64,000 nucleotides of DNA from Kribbella solani. GTDB lineage: Bacteria > Actinomycetota > Actinomycetes > Propionibacteriales > Kribbellaceae. The translations under genes and the position numbers were made by a program. The notes under the pieces were generated by a model. That model saw only the letters and a program-made list of their open reading frames with translations. It searched no databases and was not told the DNA's origin. Below, one piece after another: positions 58,057 through 64,000 of the stretch. The stretch is from positions 1,984,001 through 2,048,000 of the forward strand of contig NZ_JACHNF010000001.1 in the NCBI RefSeq assembly GCF_014205295.1, read 5' to 3'. How positions within the stretch are numbered: the first letter of the stretch is position 1; the number at the start of each line of letters is the position of its first letter.

Positions 58057-58623
58057 TCACCGCATCCACGGGTACTTGCGGACGAAGTCCTGGCTGCTCC
58101 ACCACTTGCCGAAGCCCCACACGTTGCCTGCGGCAACAAGAGCCAGGACGACGACGGTGACGGCGCCGATGATGTGGTCGTCCAGCACCGGGTTCGTCGT
58201 CGGCGGCAGGTTCGAGGACCACATCATCAGGTACAGCAGGACGCCGCTGACCGCCGCGACGCGCATTCCGATGCCGAGAGTCAGCGCCAGCCCGATTCCC
58301 GCCAGCGCGATCATGAACAGCGGGCTGACCCACCAGTCACCGGCCAGCGAGTGGTAGAAACCCTTCAGCGGGCCGGTCGACCCCTTCAGGAAGCCGGCGG
58401 TCACGTCGGCGCCGTCGATCCAGGCCTTGCCGGACTTGGTCGAGTAGCCGAGGCCGAAGAGCTTGTCGAAGAACGCCCACAGGAACGTGAGCCCGTAGAC
58501 GATCCGCAGTACGGCCAAGGCACGCCCGGCCGCGGTGGTGATGATCGGGTGCCGATCGCCGTCCGGTTCCATCGCGGGTGCGGGCAGGTGCTGCCGGTGC
58601 GCCCGGTGCGGCGTGGTGGTCAT
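58057..58623 (-). CDS. DoxX-like membrane protein
   Basis: A 188-residue protein with four hydrophobic helices after a 35-residue His-rich N-terminus. The segments AVLRIVYGLTFLWAFFDKLFGLG and WWVSPLFMIALAGIGLAL match the DoxX/DUF417-like layout. DoxX proteins have been linked to thiol/redox membrane complexes and quinone metabolism. The ATG at 58623 follows AAAGGA. It is first in the doxX-usp-flavodoxin-SHOCT operon. Two box-like 14-mers lie just upstream. Confidence 0.72.
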   Translation of the reverse strand: MTTTPHRAHRQHLPAPAMEPDGDRHPIITTAAGRALAVLRIVYGLTFLWAFFDKLFGLGYSTKSGKAWIDGADVTAGFLKGSTGPLKGFYHSLAGDWWVSPLFMIALAGIGLALTLGIGMRVAAVSGVLLYLMMWSSNLPPTTNPVLDDHIIGAVTVVVLALVAAGNVWGFGKWWSSQDFVRKYPWMR

Positions 58624-58716
58624 GATGTCGTCCTTTCGTTCGATTCCGACACCTTGATCGTCGAACGTCGCGGTCTTGACGGTCAGAGCCGTTGTCACCG
58701 TGTGCGGGAGCCGAAC

Positions 58717-58744
58717 GGCCCCCTCGGCCCGGGACGTAGGTCGC
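58717..58744. promoter_or_regulatory. Two adjoining DosR-like boxes between DoxX and universal stress protein genes
   Basis: GGCCCCCTCGGCCC (58717-58730) abuts GGGACGTAGGTCGC (58731-58744); each has one mismatch in an arm. They lie 94 bases from the DoxX start and 65 from the usp start. The head-to-tail arrangement repeats the one at 47135-47162. Confidence 0.5.
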
Positions 58745-58808
58745 TGCCGGGCGGGCCGGCCGCGGGCAAATGCTGGAGTCAACGGCTGAACACCCAGGAG
58801 GTCAGACC

Positions 58809-59684
58809 ATGACGACACACCCTGCCCCGATCGTGATCGGGTACGACGGCTCGCCGGGAAGCGTGTCCGCGCTGGAATGGGCCGCGGCCCAGGCCGGCCG
58901 CGCGGCCGCGCCGCTGCGGATCGTCGAGGCCTTCGAAATCGTCATCATCACCCGCCCGTCGCCCGGCAAGGTCGTACCGCTGGAGGCGGTCCGGACAGCG
59001 CGCCGGCAGCGGCTCGACGAGGTGGCGGCGAAGATCCGGGTCGAGTACCCCGGTCTGCGCGTCGAGACTGCCCTGATCGGCGGAGCCGCCGCGAAGACAC
59101 TGGTCGACGCCGCCCAGGACGCGCGGCTCGTGGTGCTCGGCTCCCGCGGACTCGGCGGCTGGAGCGGACTCCTGGTCGGCTCGGTCGCCGTCCAGGTGAC
59201 CACCCACGCAGAGTGCCCGGTCGTGGTGATCCCGCACGGCTTTCAGCCCCGCGCCGCGCAGGCACCGACGGTGGTCGTCGGTGTCGACGGCTCCAAGTAC
59301 TCGGCCCGGGCCATCGACTTCGCCTTCGAGCAGGCCGATGCGATGCATGCCGAGGTCGTCGCCCTGCACGCCTGGACGAGTCCCTACCTCACCTACCACG
59401 ACGGCGAGTCGATGCTGGAGTTCGACGAGGACAAGGTTCGCGAAGAGGCCGCCCTGCTGGTGGCCGAGTCCGTTGCCGGCGCCGCCGCGGCACACCCCGA
59501 CGTACGCTGGAGCACCGAACTGCCCGAGGGCTCCGCGGGCCTGGCCCTCATCCGGCACTCCGAATCAGCGGACCTGGTGGTGGTCGGAACTCGCGGGCAC
59601 GGCGGATTCACCGGCCTGCTGCTCGGTTCGGTCGGCCAGAACGTCCTGCACCACACGCAGTGCCCGATCGCGGTCGTGCACTGA
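58809..59684 (+). CDS. Universal stress protein, two Usp domains
   Basis: A 291-residue tandem Usp protein. Nucleotide loops GSRGLGGWSGLLVGSVA and GTRGHGGFTGLLLGSVG are both canonical, suggesting ATP binding by both domains. The ATG at 58809 follows CAGGAGG about seven bases upstream. It is followed five bases later by the GyrI-like gene. Confidence 0.88.
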   Translation: MTTHPAPIVIGYDGSPGSVSALEWAAAQAGRAAAPLRIVEAFEIVIITRPSPGKVVPLEAVRTARRQRLDEVAAKIRVEYPGLRVETALIGGAAAKTLVDAAQDARLVVLGSRGLGGWSGLLVGSVAVQVTTHAECPVVVIPHGFQPRAAQAPTVVVGVDGSKYSARAIDFAFEQADAMHAEVVALHAWTSPYLTYHDGESMLEFDEDKVREEAALLVAESVAGAAAAHPDVRWSTELPEGSAGLALIRHSESADLVVVGTRGHGGFTGLLLGSVGQNVLHHTQCPIAVVH

Positions 59685-59689
59685 TCGCC

Positions 59690-60163
59690 ATGCCTCAGTT
59701 CAGGTTCCACAGCGAAGAAGCGACCGCCGTCCGGCGGTCGCTGCTGGTCCGCGGGGATCTGCGGGACTGGGTTCCGGCCACGTGCGCCCTGGTCGCCGAG
59801 CACCTGCGGCACCACGGCATCGCGCCGAACGGTTTCCCGTTCGCCCGTTGGCACGCCCTGCCGGCCGGAGTGATCGCGGTTGAGGCCGGGTTCCCGATCG
59901 CCGCGCGGATCACTGGCGCCGGCTTGATCGAGCCGTCCACGCTCCCCGCCGGGCCGGTACTGGCCGGCTGGCACACCGATCCGGACCAGCAGCTGGCCGC
60001 GACGTACCGGCTGCTCGACGAATGGCTGGAGACCGAGGGCGCCATCCGGGCCGGCGACAGCTGGGAGATCTACCACGATCTCCCAGCCTGTGAGGGCCTC
60101 GGCGTCCGGATCGAAGTCGTCCAGCCCATCACCTTCGCCCACGCCACGACCGCTCGGCGCTAG
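59690..60163 (+). CDS. GyrI-like small-molecule-binding domain protein
   Basis: A 157-residue protein with the SOUL/GyrI-like effector-binding fold. FARWHALPAGVIAVEAGFPI, LPAGPVLAGWHTDPDQQLAATYRLLDEW and WEIYHDLP are the characteristic blocks, as in the ligand domain of AraC-type regulators. There is no DNA-binding domain. It probably binds a metabolite or lipid. Its stop overlaps that of the convergent CBS-BON gene. Confidence 0.75.
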   Translation: MPQFRFHSEEATAVRRSLLVRGDLRDWVPATCALVAEHLRHHGIAPNGFPFARWHALPAGVIAVEAGFPIAARITGAGLIEPSTLPAGPVLAGWHTDPDQQLAATYRLLDEWLETEGAIRAGDSWEIYHDLPACEGLGVRIEVVQPITFAHATTARR

Positions 60164-60819
60164 TAGAAGATGCCGCCCGGGGTGCGGGCGGTGTCGTCCA
60201 GGCGCCAGGTCAATTTGTTGTGCACGGCAACCACACCGTCGACGCCTTCGACCAGGGTGGTCGCGAACGCCACCGTACTGCGCCGCTCCACCTGGCCTGT
60301 CAGCGTCACCACGCCCTCCTGCACCGCGACCTCCACCGCCTGCGGGTCGTCCCACAAGTGGCGGTCGACGACGTCACGGTGGACCCGGGCCAGGATCTCC
60401 TGATCGGAGGCCACGTACGCGCTGAGCAGGTCGGAGCGGGACACGATGCCGACGAGTTCGGCACCGTCCATCACGACCAGCCGGGTGATGCCGCGGGCCG
60501 CCATCAGCCGGGCGGCCTCGTCCAGCGTGCAACCGCCCTCGATCGTGACCGCCGGACTCGTCATCAGCTGCCCGGCAGTCACCGCGTCCGCCTTGGCCCG
60601 CGCCGTCCGGTGCAGCCGGCCCGGCCGCTGCTTCGCTTCCTTGCGCAGCAGATCCGACTCGGAAACCACCCCGGTCACGCGGCCGTACGCGTCCCGGACC
60701 GGCATCGCGCTGATGTGGTGCTCGGCAAGCAGACCGGCGACGGTCTTGAACGGCGTGTCTTCGGTGACCGTGACAACGTCCTTCGTCATCACGTCGGAAA
60801 CCACCAGGTAGTGACGCAT
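60160..60819 (-). CDS. CBS-CBS-BON domain protein (paralogue)
   Basis: A 219-residue protein with the same order of domains as the one at 43633: VSDVMTKDVVTVTEDTPFKTV, LMTSPAVTIEGGCTLDEAARLM, and a BON domain with VQEGVVTLTGQVERRSTVA. The two are closely similar throughout, indicating duplication. AAGGAG lies five bases before the ATG at 60819; the ATG directly ahead (60822) is less well spaced. It is last in the aldolase-usp-cbs operon. Confidence 0.87.
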   Translation of the reverse strand: MRHYLVVSDVMTKDVVTVTEDTPFKTVAGLLAEHHISAMPVRDAYGRVTGVVSESDLLRKEAKQRPGRLHRTARAKADAVTAGQLMTSPAVTIEGGCTLDEAARLMAARGITRLVVMDGAELVGIVSRSDLLSAYVASDQEILARVHRDVVDRHLWDDPQAVEVAVQEGVVTLTGQVERRSTVAFATTLVEGVDGVVAVHNKLTWRLDDTARTPGGIFY

Positions 60820-61667
60820 CATGACTCCTTGTGCCGGCCGGCGATCACGACCGGCGAGTTCGCGTGGTGCAGCAGGCTCTGGCTGACGGAGCCGAGCAGC
60901 AGGCCCTTGACTCCGCCACGGCCACGGGAGCCGACCACGACGGTCGAGGCGGTGGCCGACAACTTGATCAGCTCGGTACCGGCCCGTCCCGCCAGAACCG
61001 CGGCCCGTACCTGCACGGCCGGATACTTGTCCCGGTACGGCGCGATGCTCTCGGCCAGCCAGTCCTTCAGCAATTGTTCGGTGCCGGCGACGGCCGCCGC
61101 GTACTCCGTTTGCGGCAGCCAGCAGTACACCACCCGCAACGGCTCTCCGGTCAGCGCGGCTTCCTCGAACGCGAAGGTCAACGCGTCGTCGGAGTCGGCC
61201 GAACCGTCGGTCCCGACCACAATCGGTCCGGGCCGCCGTTCGCCCCGGACCACTACCACCGGGCACAGCGCTTTGGCGGTGACCGCTGTCGCGACCGAGC
61301 CGAGGAAGGCTGCCGACATCTTGTTCGGGGATCTCGTCCCGACCACGACCAGCGCGGCATCGCCGGCCTCGCGCAAGATCGCGTGGGCCGGGTCCATGTC
61401 CACCAGCGAACCGGACACGCGATCCTCCCCGAGCCGGTCCCGCGCGATCCGGATCGCCTCGTCCAGCTCCTGCTGGAAGGTGTCCAGCGCTATCGGTGGC
61501 GGCACGTACCCGGCCATTCCGATCGCGGGCCACCGGTCCAGATCGTTCGCGTACGCCCGCACCACCCGGATCGCGAGATCGCGCCGGACGGCCGCGTCCA
61601 CGGCCCAGCGCAACGCGGTCCGGCTCTCCGGGGTGTCATCCACCCCGACGAGGATGTAGTCCTTCAT
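60819..61667 (-). CDS. Universal stress protein, two Usp domains
   Basis: A 282-residue tandem Usp protein. The ends of the domains are VVGTRSPNKMSAAFLGSVA and [19 protein letters not shown]; the first is atypical. The start is taken as ATG 61667, nine bases after AAGGGA. ATG 61676 touches that site and is unlikely. The stop forms TGATG with the next gene start. Confidence 0.87.
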   Translation of the reverse strand: MKDYILVGVDDTPESRTALRWAVDAAVRRDLAIRVVRAYANDLDRWPAIGMAGYVPPPIALDTFQQELDEAIRIARDRLGEDRVSGSLVDMDPAHAILREAGDAALVVVGTRSPNKMSAAFLGSVATAVTAKALCPVVVVRGERRPGPIVVGTDGSADSDDALTFAFEEAALTGEPLRVVYCWLPQTEYAAAVAGTEQLLKDWLAESIAPYRDKYPAVQVRAAVLAGRAGTELIKLSATASTVVVGSRGRGGVKGLLLGSVSQSLLHHANSPVVIAGRHKES

Positions 61668-61681
61668 CACCGGCATTCCCT

Positions 61682-62584
61682 TCAGTCGCTCGGATGCTGC
61701 ACGAGGATTTCTTTCAGGCCGTCGACGAACGCCAGCGATTCGTCGTACCCGCGCTGCCAGACGTTGCGGCCGAAGATCAGGCCCAGGCCGCCGGCGTCCA
61801 TCGCCTGCTCGGCCTTGCGGTACATCGCCTCGTCACCGGCGCGCTCGCCCCCGGAGACCAGCACGAGGGTACGGTTCGCGGACCGGACCACACCGTCGAT
61901 CGCCTGCTGCGGCGTGAAGATCTCCTCGTACGGCGGCTTGACGTTGTCGCGCTTCGACGGCTGCGGGAAGTTCACCTTCACCACGTCCGCGCCGAGCTCG
62001 CTGGCCACCCGCGCCGCGTAGTCGACGGCGTAGAAGGAATCCTTGCCACCCTTGCTCTCGATCGCCGCGCCGCGCGGGTACGCCCACACGATCACCGGCA
62101 TGCCGAGCCGCTCGGCGTCCGCGCGGATCGTCCGGTACTGGGTGAAGTCGGTTTCCTGCGCGGGCGATCCGACGTACAGCGTGTAGCCGACCGCGTCCGC
62201 GCCGAGCCGGACGGCGTCCTCGACACTCGCGTGCACCGGCGACAACGCCGCGGCGTCCGGCGGGATGTCGGTCTTGCCGTTCAGCTTCAGGATCAGCGGG
62301 ATCTCACCGGCGTAGTCCCAGAAGAACTTCTCCGCCAGCCCGATCTGCAGTACCACCCCGTTGAACTCGCCGGCTTGCGCCAGCTTCATCACGTACGCCG
62401 GGCCGGACGCCGCCGGGTTCGCGAAGAAGTCCCGCGGACCGTGCTCCAGGCCCTGGTCGTACGGCAGGAACAACGCCGTACCGTTCCGCAATCCGTGGTC
62501 GAACAGGATCCGGCGCAACCGGGCCTTCTTGCCCACGCTCAGACCGAGCTCGTTCAATGCCGCACGCTTCTGCATGGCTGTCAT
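61682..62584 (-). CDS. Class I fructose-bisphosphate aldolase, DhnA/FbaB type
   Basis: A 300-residue archaeal-type class I aldolase. LFLPYDQGLEHGPRDFF near the N-terminus and ADVVKVNFP (Schiff-base Lys) are typical, as are VLVSGGER and GLIFGRNVWQR phosphate-binding loops. It would act in glycolysis or gluconeogenesis. Starts at 62584 or 62575 are both possible. It begins an operon with a universal stress protein and CBS-BON. Confidence 0.85.
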   Translation of the reverse strand: MTAMQKRAALNELGLSVGKKARLRRILFDHGLRNGTALFLPYDQGLEHGPRDFFANPAASGPAYVMKLAQAGEFNGVVLQIGLAEKFFWDYAGEIPLILKLNGKTDIPPDAAALSPVHASVEDAVRLGADAVGYTLYVGSPAQETDFTQYRTIRADAERLGMPVIVWAYPRGAAIESKGGKDSFYAVDYAARVASELGADVVKVNFPQPSKRDNVKPPYEEIFTPQQAIDGVVRSANRTLVLVSGGERAGDEAMYRKAEQAMDAGGLGLIFGRNVWQRGYDESLAFVDGLKEILVQHPSD

Positions 62585-62633
62585 CTCCCTACTCCCACTC
62601 TCGGCACGCCGGCCCGGAGGCGGCAGAGGCGTC

Positions 62634-62662
62634 GGTCCCGGACCGGCCGGGACCTTCGCCTG
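62634..62662. promoter_or_regulatory. Inverted repeat and DosR-like sequence upstream of the aldolase
   Basis: GGTCCCGG (62634-62641) and CCGGGACC (62647-62654) are perfect 8-base arms with a 5-base loop, and GGGACCTTCGCCTG (62649-62662) overlaps the right arm. It may be an operator for the aldolase operon, or a terminator for the gene ending at 62680. Confidence 0.45.
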
Positions 62663-62679
62663 ATCCTTGTCAGTTGTGG

Positions 62680-63540
62680 TCAGTTCTGGTTCGCCTGCTG
62701 CCGGATCGCGGTGATCGCGAACGCCTCGACCCGCTGGTAGTGACCGCCGGTGGAGGCGACGATCGTCAGCGCCGGATCCGTCCCGCCGCGGAACGTCACC
62801 TGCGCCGACCACGGCTGCGCGGCTCCGCCCGCGGCCACGCAGCAGAAGGTCCCGAGCCGGTCTCCGGTGGAGGCCTGGCGTACGTCGACGCGGACCGCCT
62901 CGTCGACGCCGGTGATCCGGCCGCCGACTGTCAGCGGGGACCGGGCGACCGCGCCGTACGACGGACGCGTGAGTGTGAGACTGCTGTCGCGCGTCCCGAC
63001 GACCTCCCAGGGCGCGTCGTCGCCCTGGCCCAGCCGGGCGAGGTGGATCGTCGCGGCGACCGCGGGCGGATTCTGCTCCGGCCGGTAACCGACCGAGACA
63101 TAGGCCTCGTCGCCTTGGACGGACTGCGACACGACCAGGTTGATCTCGTCGAACTGCAGGAATCCAGTGGTGAACGAGAGCGCCGTCTGCCCTGGGTCGA
63201 GGTGCCAGGGCTGCTGTCCGCCGCTTCGGTACGCCTGCTGCCATCCGGCCGCCGCGGCTTCGGAAGTGAAGGGCCACAGCGGCTGGTACCGGAAGGTCCG
63301 GTGAACCGGCGTACTCGGGGCCGGCTTCGGGCTGGTGGTGACCGTCACCGTCGGACCCGGTTGGGTGACGGTGGTTCCAGGCGACGGCGACGTACCGGAC
63401 GGCTGCCCCGAATCGTTGACCAGGACAACCATCGCGACCGCCAGCGCGATGATCGCCAGAACGGCGACGGCAATCGCCCACCGCGCCCTGACATCGGTGA
63501 CCTGCCGCTCCGGGGGCCGCCCAGAACCGTTCTCAGCCAT
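62680..63540 (-). CDS. Membrane-anchored protein with Gmad2-like immunoglobulin-type domain
   Basis: A 286-residue protein. One membrane helix (residues about 22-43) is followed by a Thr/Pro/Ser-rich extracellular linker and two globular parts. The last about 95 residues (LTLTRPSYGAVARSPLTVGGRITG...) resemble the Gmad2 beta-sandwich found in spore-germination GerM-type proteins. The ATG at 63540 follows AGGAG. Function unknown; it is next to the hibernation-factor-like gene with a four-base gap. Confidence 0.58.
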   Translation of the reverse strand: MAENGSGRPPERQVTDVRARWAIAVAVLAIIALAVAMVVLVNDSGQPSGTSPSPGTTVTQPGPTVTVTTSPKPAPSTPVHRTFRYQPLWPFTSEAAAAGWQQAYRSGGQQPWHLDPGQTALSFTTGFLQFDEINLVVSQSVQGDEAYVSVGYRPEQNPPAVAATIHLARLGQGDDAPWEVVGTRDSSLTLTRPSYGAVARSPLTVGGRITGVDEAVRVDVRQASTGDRLGTFCCVAAGGAAQPWSAQVTFRGGTDPALTIVASTGGHYQRVEAFAITAIRQQANQN

Positions 63541-63544
63541 GTCC

Positions 63545-63919
63545 TTACTCCTCGCTCTCACGTTCTCCGGACCCCTCGTCCGCCGCGGACGAGACCACGA
63601 CCGTGGCCTTCGCGCGGCGGCCGGAGCGCGCCCGTTCGCGCAGGTCGGTGAATTGACGGCGAAGGCGGTCGGCTGCCTCGTCGACGGCTTCGATCAGGGA
63701 CGCGGCCGACGCGTGCACATGAAGGGGCACCCCACCGACGGCGGCCGCGGCCTCGACCGTGGCCGGTGCTTCGTTGGCCGGATTCGCGGCAACGGTCAGT
63801 ACGACGTGAATCCGGTCGACGCTGGGCGTCCGGCTGACGGCGTGCTGGATCTTGCCAAGCGCGTAGCCGGCATCCTGCTCCGAAACCTCTCCCCGAACCG
63901 TCATTTGCACGTTGGTCAT
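63545..63919 (-). CDS. HPF/RaiA-like ribosome hibernation protein (S30AE domain)
   Basis: A 124-residue protein. The opening MTVRGEVSEQDAGYALGKIQHAV and the following strand pattern (VHVVLTVA...; GVPLHVHASAASLIEAVDEAADRLRRQ) look like the beta-alpha-beta-beta-beta-alpha S30AE fold of ribosome hibernation factors. It lacks the long C-terminal dimerisation domain of actinobacterial long HPF. DosR-controlled hibernation-type proteins are known in mycobacteria (Rv0079). GGGAGAAG precedes the ATG, and the ATGA overlaps the upstream gene's stop. Confidence 0.65.
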   Translation of the reverse strand: MTNVQMTVRGEVSEQDAGYALGKIQHAVSRTPSVDRIHVVLTVAANPANEAPATVEAAAAVGGVPLHVHASAASLIEAVDEAADRLRRQFTDLRERARSGRRAKATVVVSSAADEGSGERESEE

Positions 63920-64000
63920 GGCTTCTCCCTCACCTTCGCTACGTAGACCGCCGCAACAACCAGCAGAGTCCCCACCGCGAGCAGCACCAGCGGCGCCGCC
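63916..64000 (-). CDS. C-terminal end of a membrane protein, cut by the window edge
   Basis: Reading the minus strand gives a hydrophobic end ...LVLLAVGTLLVVAAVYVAKVREKP and a stop at 63916-63918, overlapping the next ATG. It is one membrane helix with a short basic tail. The rest of the gene lies beyond the window. Confidence 0.55.
   Translation of the reverse strand, partial: AAPLVLLAVGTLLVVAAVYVAKVREKP

Overview
This is a very GC-rich, tightly packed actinobacterial chromosome segment. Protein families and the many GTAC-containing codons suggest a Kribbella- or Nocardioides-like actinomycete; that placement is inference. No rRNA, tRNA, insertion sequence, prophage or CRISPR array was seen. 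Both ends cut through genes. No stretch over 300 bases lacks a gene, and 4-base start/stop overlaps are the rule.

Almost every gene belongs to a class known from hypoxia, dormancy or energy-stress responses of actinobacteria. The set resembles an enlarged version of the mycobacterial DosR regulon. It has a wax ester synthase/diacylglycerol acyltransferase, five tandem-domain universal stress proteins, an Acg-type nitroreductase, two CBS-CBS-BON proteins, an M50 protease with CBS-like tail, a CtpF-like P-type ATPase, a hibernation-factor-like protein and a group 3b-like [NiFe] hydrogenase. A 14-bp near-palindrome, roughly GGG(A/C)C-N4-G(T/G)CCC, recurs upstream of most operons. It closely matches the core of the mycobacterial DosR box (GGGACTWWAGTCCC). 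No DosR/DosS gene or other clear transcription factor was seen here, so the regulator is probably encoded elsewhere.

Layout. 1-2454: end of an E2-like acyltransferase, WS/DGAT, alpha/beta hydrolase. 2555-5848 (minus): xylose/ribose-type sugar ABC transporter. 6068-9526: DedA-like membrane protein, membrane esterase, SPFH protein, small zinc-ribbon-like protein. 9546-12746 (minus): DUF2188-like, HypC-like chaperone, EamA transporter, DUF6390-like, universal stress protein. 12928-18328: Acg nitroreductase, amino-acid dehydrogenase, NodB deacetylase, Mg-type P-ATPase. 18451-25991: GH65 phosphorylase, acetyl-CoA synthetase, E1alpha, E1beta, E2 and an acyl carrier protein. 26185-30846: divergent hydrogenase operons. 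30967-31347: SPW protein. 31450-41590 (minus): CtpF-like ATPase followed by a complete A/V-type rotary ATPase operon. 41645-44337: kinase-less sensor, M50 protease, CBS-BON. 44364-47072: GNAT plus ADP-forming acyl-CoA synthetase. 47200-56138: cydABDC, phosphoketolase, universal stress protein. 56298-61667: DoxX, flavodoxin, SHOCT, three universal stress proteins, GyrI-like, CBS-BON. 61682-64000: class I aldolase, Gmad2-like lipo/membrane protein, hibernation-factor-like protein, membrane protein end.

Read together, the window encodes a low-oxygen energy package. Cytochrome bd provides high-affinity respiration, the hydrogenase and nitroreductase balance redox, and the rotary ATPase and P-ATPases handle ions and proton motive force. 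Phosphoketolase, GH65, PDH-like, Acs and aldolase enzymes feed or spare acetyl-CoA, WS/DGAT stores carbon, and the hibernation factor may protect ribosomes. This integrated picture is inference from gene content and the shared DNA motif.
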